Of a stretch of DNA of 64,000 bases, positions 47,766 to 56,838 are shown piece by piece (within the stretch, counting starts at the first letter, position 1; every line of letters starts with the position of its first letter). The notes beneath the pieces were generated by a model. The model was not told where the DNA came from. It did no database searches and was given only the letters and a program-made list of their open reading frames with translations. The position numbers and the translations under genes were made by a program. The stretch is from the NCBI RefSeq assembly GCF_030546745.1, contig NZ_JAUOPD010000006.1, positions 124,001 through 188,000 on the forward strand. Reading direction: 5' to 3'. The DNA comes from Thalassotalea sp. 1_MG-2023 (lineage in GTDB: Bacteria; Pseudomonadota; Gammaproteobacteria; Enterobacterales; Alteromonadaceae).

Positions 47766-48341
47766 ATGCAAGATAAAGTGCCGTCTAATAATAGAGTGCT
47801 AAAGGCTTTCCAAGCATGTAAGGATGGCTTAGTGCGCTCTATTATGAAAATGAGTGTTGAGCCACAAGATGTAGATGATATTTTACAAGAAACTTTTATC
47901 CGAGTTTTGCACTCTAATGAACAACAAGCCATAAAATCACCTAAAGGTTATTTGTTTGTTGTCTCCCGAAATTTGGTACTGAAAAAGTTAATGCAACAAT
48001 CTAAAGAAATTCACACCGAACTTGATGACGCTTTACTGGAAAGCGATGGTGAGAATGTTGTAGAAAAAGAGTTATTTCAAAAGCGTAAGTTTGAACGTTT
48101 TACTAACGTGTTAAATTCGCTACCAGAGAAAAACCGTAGAGCGATACTCTTAAGGAAGCTTTATTGCTTAAGCCATAAAGAAATCGCTAAAAAAATGAAT
48201 GTATCTGTCAGCTCTGTAGAAAAATATATAGCAACAGGATTAAGACAATGTAAACAGTCGCTTTATACACAAGGGTATGACGTTGAAAGTAATACGAATG
48301 AAAAGCAGCAGCATCAATCAAGCGAAGAGCGTACAAAATGA
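47766..48341 (+). CDS. ECF-type RNA polymerase sigma factor (FecI-like)
   Basis: A 191-residue sigma-70 family protein with region 2 (about 12-75, VDDILQETFIRVLHS) and region 4 (about 110-165, LPEKNRRAILLRKLYCLSHKEIAKKMNVS...), and no regions 1 or 3. It should direct RNA polymerase to a few promoters, most likely those of the downstream receptor genes. GGGGA precedes the ATG. Its stop overlaps the start of the FecR-like gene (ATGA), the usual sigma/anti-sigma pairing. Confidence 0.92.
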   Translation: MQDKVPSNNRVLKAFQACKDGLVRSIMKMSVEPQDVDDILQETFIRVLHSNEQQAIKSPKGYLFVVSRNLVLKKLMQQSKEIHTELDDALLESDGENVVEKELFQKRKFERFTNVLNSLPEKNRRAILLRKLYCLSHKEIAKKMNVSVSSVEKYIATGLRQCKQSLYTQGYDVESNTNEKQQHQSSEERTK

Positions 48342-49375
48342 ATCCAAGTAACAACGTAGTGCCATTACATACGCCGAATAAGATTGATGAAGAAGCGTCT
48401 ATTTGGCTAGTACGATTAGATAGTGGCAATTTATCTGAGCAATCTAGAAAAGAATTAAAAGCTTGGTTGGCGGCAGATGAACGTCACCAAGTCGCGTTAA
48501 AGGCGATGGCTGAAATCTGGGATGACATGGATGAAATACTCAATAATATTGATGAAAAGGCGTCATCGAATAAAATCTCATTATGGGCCGTATTAAAACC
48601 CGTGACCGCACCAGCGATGCTGGCGGCGAGTATCAGCTTTATTGCGCTTTTTATTTGGTTAATGATGCCATTAGATGTGACAAAAAACAGCTATATAACA
48701 GTAAAAGGTCAACAAATTGAAACCACATTTAAGGATGGTTCAATTATTCATTTAAATACTGATAGTCATATTGAAACAGAGTTTTCTGCTGAAAAACGAT
48801 TAGTTAAACTCATCAAAGGTGAAGCATTATTTGAGGTTGCTCATGATGCTAATCGTCCCTTTATTGTCTATGCTGGTGATCGTCTTGTACAAGCGATTGG
48901 CACTAAATTTGTTGTCCACTTAAAGCCTAAGAATATTCAAGTGACCGTGACTGATGGTAAGGTGAAAATGTCAAAGGTTCATCACAATGCAAATATTGCT
49001 GATATCAAAGCACTTGATAATACTGTTATTCAAAAAGATGATGTGTATCTTACCAAGGGTGAAAAAGCTGTTGTAGCCGAGAACAAAACTCCTACGCTAA
49101 CACATGTTGCCTCAGATAATATGACACGAGAACTCTCTTGGCTTGATGGTCAATTAATTTTTGATAACGAAGCATTGTTTGACGTCATCGAAGAAATAAA
49201 TCGTTATATTGATGTCACTCTTGTATTAAAAGAACCTTCTTTACATGATATTAAAATAAGTGGTCGCTTCGAGTTAGGTGATAGTGAGGCACTCATAGAA
49301 GCCTTAGAACTTTCTTTTAATATTGAGTCACAACGTCTTGGTTCCAATAAAATTTTATTGACCAAAAAAGCGTAG
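48338..49375 (+). CDS. FecR-family anti-sigma regulator
   Basis: A 345-residue single-pass inner-membrane protein: cytoplasmic N-terminal DUF4880-type domain (about 15-65, IWLVRLDSGNLSEQSRKELKAWLAADERHQ), one membrane helix (about 90-110), periplasmic FecR domain (about 120-230, FKDGSIIHLNTDSHIE, EALFEVAHDANRPFIVYAG) and a C-terminal STN-like domain (about 265-345). It should hold or activate the sigma factor depending on the state of a TonB receptor. It overlaps the sigma gene by 4 bases. Confidence 0.92.
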   Translation: MNPSNNVVPLHTPNKIDEEASIWLVRLDSGNLSEQSRKELKAWLAADERHQVALKAMAEIWDDMDEILNNIDEKASSNKISLWAVLKPVTAPAMLAASISFIALFIWLMMPLDVTKNSYITVKGQQIETTFKDGSIIHLNTDSHIETEFSAEKRLVKLIKGEALFEVAHDANRPFIVYAGDRLVQAIGTKFVVHLKPKNIQVTVTDGKVKMSKVHHNANIADIKALDNTVIQKDDVYLTKGEKAVVAENKTPTLTHVASDNMTRELSWLDGQLIFDNEALFDVIEEINRYIDVTLVLKEPSLHDIKISGRFELGDSEALIEALELSFNIESQRLGSNKILLTKKA

Positions 49376-49733
49376 TAAATCCTAATATTGACAGTGACTT
49401 ATCAAAGTCATCATCTGCAATAAGGTGTTATCAATCGACAACACCTTAACCTCCCATTTTGCTACTTAACCTATCCTCTGAATAAGGTTTATTATTCGGG
49501 GTTAGGTATACACAAAATATACTGTCTTCGCTATTCAATTTCAGAAACTTGTAAAAATGTTTACGGTTTTTTCCTTCAACGAACTCTTTAGTTTAGGTTG
49601 CGCATTATTCTATTAACAAAGCAACTGATAAAAGTAGGGTTTGTAGGCCTTTCGCGTTTAGTTTGAACAAGATTTAATCTCGAAAGTTCAACATATCCTA
49701 GATAAAACTTATAAATACTAGGAAGGAAATAAC
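49376..49733. other. Structured leader between the FecR gene and receptor 1
   Basis: 358 bases without a gene. It holds a 9-bp inverted repeat (TAAGGTGTT 49421-49429, AACACCTTA 49440-49448) without a T tract; a long bulged hairpin (49469-49507, about 15 base pairs, loop GGTTTA); a TTGAAC/GTTCAA inverted repeat (49663-49691); and a small hairpin (TCCTAG 49696-49701, CTAGGA 49718-49723) whose 3' arm covers part of the ribosome-binding site AGGAAGGA of the receptor gene. Confidence 0.5.
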
Positions 49734-52319
49734 ATGTCTACCAAATTTCGTACCGGTACCCTTGCATTAGCTGTGAGTATGGCTTTAGGTACTTTTACTG
49801 TCGCTGCAGAAGAAGATAACTCACAAAAAGCAAAAGAAAAAAGTGTTGAACGTATAGCCGTTGTAGGTACTCGTAGCGCACCTCGTTCTGTTGATGACTC
49901 TCCTGTACCAATTGATTTAATTGGCGCTGAAGAACTAGAAAGATCGGGTAACACCGATATGTTAGAACTCGTTAAAGGTACAGTTCCCTCTCTGAATGTA
50001 CATACTAACCCAATATCAGATGCTGCAAGTCTAGTAAGACCCGCTAACTTAAGGGGCTTATCGGCAGACAGTACGTTAATACTTGTAAATGGCAAACGTC
50101 GTCATCGTTCTTCTGTTATTGCCTTACTTGGTGGTGGTATTAATGATGGTGCACAAGGGCCAGATATTTCAGTGATCCCAAGTGCGGCATTAAAACAAAT
50201 AGAAGTTTTACGAGATGGTGCTGCTGCTCAATATGGTTCAGATGCTATCGCGGGTGTCATGAACTTTGTATTAAAAGATGATTCAGAAGGTGGTTCACTA
50301 ACGGTTCGACATGGTTCATATTATGAAGGCGACGGCGATACTACCGAAATTAACGGTAATATCGGTATGGAATTGTCTCGAGATGGCTTTGCTAACTTAA
50401 GTTTCCAATATAAAAATGCTGATGCTACAAATCGTAGTGTACAACGTCCAGATGCTCAAAGCATGATAGATGCAGGCAATACAAATGTTTCTGAACTAGC
50501 TCAAATATGGGGCTCGCCAGAAATTAATGACGACATTACGATTTTTGGTAATTTTGGTTTAGATTTAGGCAAAGGTCGTGAAGCATATATGTTTGGTAAT
50601 TATTCTGAACGAAGTGTGCGTGGTGGCTTTTACTTCCGTAATCCTCAACTTCGAGGCGGTGTTTTCTCTAATGATGGCGGTGAAACCTTATTAATTGCTG
50701 ATTTGGATGGTTTAAATAATGGTGTTGAGTGTCCTACGGTAAACATCACCACTGATAATGTGTTAGACCAAGCAGACTATGGATTAATTGCGGATCCGAA
50801 TACACCGGTCGGCCAAAATTGTTTTGCTTTTAATGAAATGGTACCAGGAGGCTTTACCCCTAATTTTGGTGGTACGGTCATTGATACTGCAATCACAATG
50901 GGAACGCGTGGTGAAATTACAGATACGCTATCTTACGACATTAGTGGTTCGGTAGGACGTAATGAATCAAGTTATGTTATTTATAACACTGTGAATGCAT
51001 CATTAGGCCCAGATACACCACGTGACTTTTCACCAGGTCAGCATATTCAACTTGAGAAATTCTTAAACATAGATTTAGTTAAAGAACTTGATGTCGGTTT
51101 ATATTCACCGCTTATTATTGCTGGTGGTTATGAATATCACCAAGAAACCTTTGAAGTGATAGCAGGCGATGTAGAGTCATTTACTGCCGGACCATTAACC
51201 GATCAAGGTTTTGGTATTGGTTCTAATGGCTTCCCAGGTTTTAAACCTTCTGCCGCAGGTGAGTTTTCTCGTCAAAACTATGCTTTATATGTTGATATTG
51301 AAGCGCAATATACAGATCGATTCTTAATGGGATATGCATTGCGTTATGAAGACTATAGTACCTTTGGTGATACCACAAACTATAAAGTAACGGCACAATT
51401 TGATGTTACTGACGACTTTTCATTACGTGGCTCTATCAGTTCAGGTTTTCGTGCTCCAACGGTGGGACAGGCTAACTATGCGAATGTACAAACCAACTTA
51501 GATGGCGGTGTATTAGTTGATTCTGCGTTATTACCACCTTCTAACCCAGTTGCTACGCAGTTAGGTGCAACCGAGTTAACACCCGAAGAGTCTCAAAGTG
51601 TAGCCTTTGGTGCGGTTTGGACGATTGACGAGTTCCATTTCACACTTGATTATTACAACATTGAAGTAACTGATCGTGTTTCTCAATCAGCCAAATATAA
51701 CTTAAGTGAAACTGATAAAGCTAAGTTAAAAGCTGATGGTGTTCCAAATGTAGATTCAATTCAGCAAGTAAGTTTCTTTACCAATGATTTTGATACTACA
51801 ACAGAGGGCCTTGATTTCATTGCGAACTATTCAACTGATTTACTAGATGGTAGTTCAGTATTTAGCCTTGCTTATAACTGGAACGAAACCACCGTTGATG
51901 AATACACCGCAGTAACCGGCGATGGAAAAGTTTCTCGTTTAGAAAATGATTTACCAAATCATCGCGCAACATTTACTTGGGCGCAAAACTGGGATGATTT
52001 CAATATGTTTACCCGCGTGAACTATTTTGGTGAATTCCAAGGTGTGCATGTAGATTGGGTAGGTTCTCCAGAGGAACCAGGTACTGAAATCAATGCTGAT
52101 GCTGAAGTGACTGTTGATGTGGAACTAACTTACCATGCTACAGAAGACTTAAGTGTGAGTGTTGGTGCTCAAAATATCTTTGATGTGTACCCAAGCGAAC
52201 TTGCCTTTGAAGAACAAACCGGTTCACCAAATAATAGCTGGGGCGGTAAGTATTATGAAACATCACCTTTTGGTTTTAATGGTGGCTTCTACTACCTAAA
52301 AGCAACGTATAAATTTTAA
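49734..52319 (+). CDS. TonB-dependent receptor 1 (no STN domain)
   Basis: An 861-residue outer-membrane receptor with a signal peptide (cleavage about A25), TonB-box-like VERIAVVGTR (about 40-50), a plug domain (VRPANLRGLSADSTLILVNG, IEVLRDGAAAQYGSDAIAGV) and a 22-strand-type barrel ending YLKATYKF. The ligand is unknown. It has no N-terminal signalling domain, although it is the receptor nearest the FecR gene. A strong ribosome-binding site precedes the ATG, and it has its own terminator. Confidence 0.93.
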   Translation: MSTKFRTGTLALAVSMALGTFTVAAEEDNSQKAKEKSVERIAVVGTRSAPRSVDDSPVPIDLIGAEELERSGNTDMLELVKGTVPSLNVHTNPISDAASLVRPANLRGLSADSTLILVNGKRRHRSSVIALLGGGINDGAQGPDISVIPSAALKQIEVLRDGAAAQYGSDAIAGVMNFVLKDDSEGGSLTVRHGSYYEGDGDTTEINGNIGMELSRDGFANLSFQYKNADATNRSVQRPDAQSMIDAGNTNVSELAQIWGSPEINDDITIFGNFGLDLGKGREAYMFGNYSERSVRGGFYFRNPQLRGGVFSNDGGETLLIADLDGLNNGVECPTVNITTDNVLDQADYGLIADPNTPVGQNCFAFNEMVPGGFTPNFGGTVIDTAITMGTRGEITDTLSYDISGSVGRNESSYVIYNTVNASLGPDTPRDFSPGQHIQLEKFLNIDLVKELDVGLYSPLIIAGGYEYHQETFEVIAGDVESFTAGPLTDQGFGIGSNGFPGFKPSAAGEFSRQNYALYVDIEAQYTDRFLMGYALRYEDYSTFGDTTNYKVTAQFDVTDDFSLRGSISSGFRAPTVGQANYANVQTNLDGGVLVDSALLPPSNPVATQLGATELTPEESQSVAFGAVWTIDEFHFTLDYYNIEVTDRVSQSAKYNLSETDKAKLKADGVPNVDSIQQVSFFTNDFDTTTEGLDFIANYSTDLLDGSSVFSLAYNWNETTVDEYTAVTGDGKVSRLENDLPNHRATFTWAQNWDDFNMFTRVNYFGEFQGVHVDWVGSPEEPGTEINADAEVTVDVELTYHATEDLSVSVGAQNIFDVYPSELAFEEQTGSPNNSWGGKYYETSPFGFNGGFYYLKATYKF

Positions 52320-52351
52320 TTTTTTAATAAATTAGTTTTATTTAGTTAGAT

Positions 52352-52386
52352 AAAAATCTCAGCAACTGCTGAGATTTTTTATTTTT
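52352..52386 (+). terminator. Terminator after receptor 1
   Basis: AATCTCAGC and GCTGAGATT form a perfect stem with a 4-base loop, A run before and T run after; it separates the two receptor genes. Confidence 0.88.
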
Positions 52387-52485
52387 GAAGAGGGAAAACT
52401 TACCGATAAAATCAACATGTTTATAGCTATGGTCGAACGTCTAATCTGATGCTAAGATGACTGAACAAGGTTTAATGTAGGGTTA

Positions 52486-52503
52486 CCAATATAGTGATAT
52501 TGG
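52486..52503. promoter_or_regulatory. Dyad upstream of receptor 2
   Basis: CCAATAT and ATATTGG are perfect inverted arms around AGTG, 170 bases before the start codon. There is no T tract, so an operator is more likely than a terminator. Confidence 0.4.
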
Positions 52504-52615
52504 AAAAGTTAGTTTCTTGATGATTTTACGAAAAATAATAATAAAGGGCTGCATTCGCCATTTTCACTTAAAAATTCGTCTTTATTTGATTGTTTGATTA
52601 GATGAGAATTAAACA

Positions 52616-52672
52616 ATGCATTTAATACTACGACTCTGTGTGAACACTAACTGGCAGCGAGCAAAATCTTAA
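52616..52672 (+). CDS. Candidate 18-codon leader ORF before receptor 2
   Basis: ATG to TAA encodes an 18-residue peptide (MHLILRLCVNTNWQRAKS) in the same frame as the receptor, and the stop abuts the receptor GTG (TAAGTG). GAGAA ten bases upstream is a weak ribosome-binding sequence. It may serve translational coupling, because the receptor GTG has no good ribosome-binding site of its own, or be chance. Confidence 0.3.
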   Translation: MHLILRLCVNTNWQRAKS

Positions 52673-55573
52673 GTGTTTAGTTGTCGATTACCTTATTCTA
52701 AGCGGTTACGCCTGACGTATGTTAATTTTGTTGTTTTCTTATTATTAAGTTTAGGTGTTTTAAAAAACGTTCAAGCTTCAGAGCGCTACCGATTTAATAT
52801 TCCTGCTATGCAAGCATCAAAAGCGTTAGACAAACTAGCAGAAGTTTCGGGATATTCGCTTCTTTATCCCTTTAGTGATTCCGTTGTTATTATGTCTAAT
52901 CCATTGGTAGGTAGTTATTCTATCAAAGAGGCGTTAGCGACATTATTGCTTAATACGCCACTAAATGCTGTTGCCACAGATAAACAAGTTATAGCGGTGT
53001 CTGCTACTTTAGACCATAACAAAACAAACACTAGACAAACATCGTCAATCGATACTTTAGCGAACATCACCTCTCAGCGTTCTAAACAAAATAAAACCAC
53101 GAAAAAAACGAAAGCAGAACGTATTCAAATCATTGGCTCTCGACGTAATAATCGCTCTCCAAGCGGAGCACTTGCACCACTTGATGTGATTTCTAATCAA
53201 GAATTAGCATCAAAAGGTAGTAATGATATTATCACAACGCTATCGAATATCATTCCTTCGTATAACGCGAGGCAAGAAGCGATTAGCGATGCTGGCACTA
53301 TGGTTAGACCAGCGAACCTAAGGGGTCTCCCTACTGATAGCATGTTAGTGCTGGTTAATGGTAAGCGACGTCATCGTAGCGGTGTGATATATGAGTTCAT
53401 TTCAGGATTAAATGTAGGTGCACATGGCGTTGATCTAGAGCCAATTCCTAGTATTGCGCTTAAAAGTGTTGAAATATTAAGGGATGGCGCAACGGCGCAA
53501 TATGGCTCAGATGCAATTGCTGGTGTGATAAATTTCCGTTTAGAAGATAGTGCAACGATACAAAAAATTGAAATGCGAACAGGCCAATATTATGCCGGTG
53601 ATGGCGCTAAATTTGAGTTGGCGGGTATATTAGGCACGAACATTGGTGATGAGGGAAGTGCCAATTTCTCTTTTGAATTTTCTGAAAGTGAAGCTACTTC
53701 ACGTGGCATTCAGGACCCTGCCGTTCAACAGCTAATTGAGACAGGTGTAAATGCTGCTGACATTCGAAACCCTGTTGTAGATTGGGGAGCTCCTGAAATA
53801 ACGGGCAATATAAAACTGTTTTCTAATATGGCCTTTGATGTAAGCACAAGTGAAAATTACAAACAACTATATGTTTTTGGTAATTGGGCGCAACGTGATG
53901 TTGATGGTAGTTTTTTTTACCGTAACCCTAATACTCGAGCGAACGTTTATACGAATCCTCAAAGTGGCACTCGCTTGTTTTACGATATGACTAGCAACAA
54001 TACTGGCAATTGCCCAACACCGACAATTCCAGGTTCAGAGGGAGATGCTGAGGCACTAGCTGCCGTTGCTGAAAATAATAATTGCTTCGCGTTTAACGAG
54101 TTGTTTCCGGGCGGTTTTACCCCAAGATTTGGCGGTAGGGTAACAGATGCGAGCTTAGCCGCAGGTATTCGTGGGGCAGAAGTTATCAATGATGTTGAAT
54201 TGACCTATGACATGAGTATGGTATTCGGAAAAAATGAAATCGACTACCAGTTACACAATAGTGTTAATGCTTCATTAGGAGAGCTTTCTCCGACATCGTT
54301 TGAATTAGGCTCACAAATTCAAACGGAAGCAGTGCTTAATGCTGATTTCACTTATCCTATTGATTTAGGTTTTGAATCTGAATTAAATGTTGCGTTTGGT
54401 TATCAACATCATTTAGAGCAATTTGAAGTTGTTGCCGGTGATCGTGCTTCATACCAAACAGGGCCGTTTACCAGTGAAGGAGAGGCGATTGGTGCAAATG
54501 GTTTTCCCGGTTTCTCCCCTGAAACTGCTGAAATAAATGATAGAAATTCTAATGCCTTTTATTTAGATGTGGAAGGGGATATCACCGAAGCATTTTCGGT
54601 TTCGCTAGCGATGAGATATGAAGACATTGGTGAAATAGGCGATACTTTAGATGGCAAATTGTCGGCACGGTTACAAATTGACGATAACATAGCATTGCGT
54701 TCAACAATCAGTAATGGATTTAGAGCACCCACAGTAGGGCAATCTACACTGCAGCGGATATCAACCTCAAATTCAATTATTAACGATGTGGTTGTTCAGC
54801 AACGTTCCCAACTTGTTAGTGCGTTGAGCCCCATTGCTTCAGCTCGATCTGGCGGAGAGCTTGAACCAGAAAAGGCCACCAGTTTTGGTGTCGGTTTATT
54901 ATCTGAGATAAGTGGCATTAATATTACACTTGATTACTTTTACATAGATATTGATGATCGGATCTCACTTTTTACCAGTAAAATAGTCGCTGCTGATGCA
55001 CCTTTATTAGTCGCTTCAGAAGTGCAGCCAAATGTCAGCAACATTCAGTATTATGCAAATGACTTTAACTCAATTACGCAAGGTGTTGATTTGGTCGCAA
55101 GCCTGCCTTTTGAATTTGAACATGCTCAGCATCTTATGTCGTTTGCTTTTAACTATACTGATACTCAACTAGAAGTGACAAACCCCAAAAGCCCAATTGC
55201 TAACGAAAATGTACGAAAAGAACGTGAACATGGTGTACCAAAAACTCGCGCTATTTTCACCTATTCTTTATCAAAGGGCGACATAAAAGCCATGGCGCGT
55301 ATTAACTATTATGGTAGCTTTTATAATGCACAATTTAACGATGTTACTCTACTTGAAAAGGTTAACGCTAGCGTGATCACTGACGTTGAAATCTCTTATA
55401 ATATTTCTGATAACCTTAATATTGCGATCGGAGCAAAAAATATTTTTGACGTGTATCCTGAAGAATACAGTGAAGGTCGAAAAGCTGGCTTCTTAGGCGC
55501 GATTTATCCGGTAAATTCACCAGCAGGTTTTAATGGTGGCCAATATTACTTGCATGTTGGTTGGAAGTATTAA
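52673..55573 (+). CDS. TonB-dependent receptor 2 with STN signalling domain
   Basis: A 966-residue outer-membrane receptor. After a signal peptide with a long basic front (cleavage about A35) comes an STN domain (about 39-110, RFNIPAMQASKALDKLAEVS ... SIKEALATLL), the part that contacts FecR in transducing receptors. A polar linker and TonB-box-like AERIQIIGSR follow, then plug (MVRPANLRGLPTDSMLVLVN, VEILRDGATAQYGSDAIAGV) and a barrel ending LHVGWKY. It is clearly paralogous to receptor 1 over plug and barrel. The GTG start lacks a good ribosome-binding site. The ligand is unknown. Confidence 0.93.
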   Translation: MFSCRLPYSKRLRLTYVNFVVFLLLSLGVLKNVQASERYRFNIPAMQASKALDKLAEVSGYSLLYPFSDSVVIMSNPLVGSYSIKEALATLLLNTPLNAVATDKQVIAVSATLDHNKTNTRQTSSIDTLANITSQRSKQNKTTKKTKAERIQIIGSRRNNRSPSGALAPLDVISNQELASKGSNDIITTLSNIIPSYNARQEAISDAGTMVRPANLRGLPTDSMLVLVNGKRRHRSGVIYEFISGLNVGAHGVDLEPIPSIALKSVEILRDGATAQYGSDAIAGVINFRLEDSATIQKIEMRTGQYYAGDGAKFELAGILGTNIGDEGSANFSFEFSESEATSRGIQDPAVQQLIETGVNAADIRNPVVDWGAPEITGNIKLFSNMAFDVSTSENYKQLYVFGNWAQRDVDGSFFYRNPNTRANVYTNPQSGTRLFYDMTSNNTGNCPTPTIPGSEGDAEALAAVAENNNCFAFNELFPGGFTPRFGGRVTDASLAAGIRGAEVINDVELTYDMSMVFGKNEIDYQLHNSVNASLGELSPTSFELGSQIQTEAVLNADFTYPIDLGFESELNVAFGYQHHLEQFEVVAGDRASYQTGPFTSEGEAIGANGFPGFSPETAEINDRNSNAFYLDVEGDITEAFSVSLAMRYEDIGEIGDTLDGKLSARLQIDDNIALRSTISNGFRAPTVGQSTLQRISTSNSIINDVVVQQRSQLVSALSPIASARSGGELEPEKATSFGVGLLSEISGINITLDYFYIDIDDRISLFTSKIVAADAPLLVASEVQPNVSNIQYYANDFNSITQGVDLVASLPFEFEHAQHLMSFAFNYTDTQLEVTNPKSPIANENVRKEREHGVPKTRAIFTYSLSKGDIKAMARINYYGSFYNAQFNDVTLLEKVNASVITDVEISYNISDNLNIAIGAKNIFDVYPEEYSEGRKAGFLGAIYPVNSPAGFNGGQYYLHVGWKY

Positions 55574-55667
55574 ATTTCAGTTAGCTGTTCAAACAGCCAA
55601 TGTACCAGCTGCAATGACTGGTACTTGAGAAAATAAATGGTGGTTCATGCTGTTACTGATGTTGGCA

Positions 55668-56120
55668 TTAATCCGTGTAAAACTTATGTTTAAATGACAG
55701 TTGCTGCTGTTCTCTGCCGTTATCTATGGTTAGATTGAAACGTATCGTTTCTTCATTACGATGCATAACCTGTGCTAAGTAATAAACAGCATCGCCTTCA
55801 ACAACTTCTTCAAAGTTAAGATCTTTATCTTGCCCAAGTAAGTTAACTGCTTTACCTGTTATTTTGACTTTTTGTGCTGGGTTACCTTTAATGGTGTTAT
55901 CCATTACGGCAATATTAATTAATCCATTGTAATTACTACGCTCGATACCGTAAGCTTTTGCCACTTCAGGGGTTAGAAATGTTGCACTAATAGCCATGTA
56001 GTGTACATTCATATCGCCAAGTTTCTTCATGTTTTCAGCGTTAGCATTATTTAACATTAAGAAGGCAAAGGGTAAAGCGAATGATAAATGACGAAAGAAT
56101 TTTTTTAGCGAAAGTTGCAT
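55668..56120 (-). CDS. DUF4426 periplasmic protein
   Basis: A 150-residue secreted protein (signal peptide to about A28, NANA-EN) with the DUF4426 fold: MNVHYMAISATFLTPEVAKAYGIERSNYNGLINIAV and a C-terminal beta-rich part. Members are found next to yggT, proC and yggS in gammaproteobacteria; the role is not known. GGAGTTTACT precedes the ATG. Confidence 0.85.
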   Translation of the reverse strand: MQLSLKKFFRHLSFALPFAFLMLNNANAENMKKLGDMNVHYMAISATFLTPEVAKAYGIERSNYNGLINIAVMDNTIKGNPAQKVKITGKAVNLLGQDKDLNFEEVVEGDAVYYLAQVMHRNEETIRFNLTIDNGREQQQLSFKHKFYTD

Positions 56121-56194
56121 AGTAAACTCCTTGATATAAGTGATTATGCGCTAAGTATAGCCATAACCACTTATAAACCAATGTTGTTTTATAA

Positions 56195-56743
56195 TTAAAG
56201 CATTGCCCAATATGGGATAGCCCCAGAAAGCACAATATTAATCACGTTTAATAGTAAAAAGGCAGCTAAAACCGATAAATCTAAACCACCAATTGCCGGG
56301 ATCACTTTTCTTATTGGTCTTAAAAAAGGATCAGTTAATTGATGTAAAATTACGTGGGTAGGGTTGTAACCTTGCACCACCCAACTCATTACTGCCATAA
56401 CCAACATTAGCACGAATAGCAAAAAGCCGGTTTGTTTAATCAGGTATAATACGCCAATAAACAAAGCCGTTAATAAATCAAAAGGACCACCATTTAATAA
56501 CGGTATGATAATGAACTTTAACACGGCAACTAAATATGCAATCACAAGTGTTGCCATATCTATACCACCCACACTAGGAATAATACGGCGAAATGGAATG
56601 ACCAATGGATTTGTTACTTTCACCACGAATTGACTTAGCGGGTTGTAAAAGTCAGCCCTGACTAGTTGTAACCATACCCTAATAACCAATAACATTAACA
56701 AGGCGTCGAAAAAGAAGCCAAGTAAGTAATTAATTGCTGCCAT
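56195..56743 (-). CDS. yggT: YggT family membrane protein
   Basis: A 182-residue inner-membrane protein made of two YGGT repeats. The paired motif is visible twice: NPLVIPFRRIIPSVGGIDMATLV and DPFLRPIRKVIPAIGGLDLSVLA, each flanked by hydrophobic helices. YggT proteins have been linked to osmotic and cell-division related roles, but the mechanism is unclear. It lies in the conserved yggS-proC-yggT-DUF4426 order. Confidence 0.93.
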   Translation of the reverse strand: MAAINYLLGFFFDALLMLLVIRVWLQLVRADFYNPLSQFVVKVTNPLVIPFRRIIPSVGGIDMATLVIAYLVAVLKFIIIPLLNGGPFDLLTALFIGVLYLIKQTGFLLFVLMLVMAVMSWVVQGYNPTHVILHQLTDPFLRPIRKVIPAIGGLDLSVLAAFLLLNVINIVLSGAIPYWAML

Positions 56744-56838
56744 TAATAGTTCTCCAAAACCTTATTAACATTAAAGATGGTAACAAACCAAAAGAATTTC
56801 AATGTTTAAAAGGTTAATTAATATGTATTGTGTTTAAG

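Larger units (their letters stand above)
52387..52672. other. Leader of receptor 2
   Basis: This stretch holds the dyad CCAATAT-AGTG-ATATTGG (52486-52503) and an 18-codon open frame (52616-52672) whose TAA is immediately followed by the GTG start of receptor 2. No clear promoter hexamers were seen. Confidence 0.45.

Noticed and set aside
49421-49448. Terminator after the FecR gene
   Set aside because: The 9-bp inverted repeat has no T tract on either strand, so it is reported only as a structured element.
47766-55573. Siderophore (iron) uptake assignment for the receptor locus
   Set aside because: The sigma/FecR/receptor layout recalls ferric citrate systems, but no siderophore-processing genes or Fur box were found here, and the receptors are of a broad type with many possible ligands.
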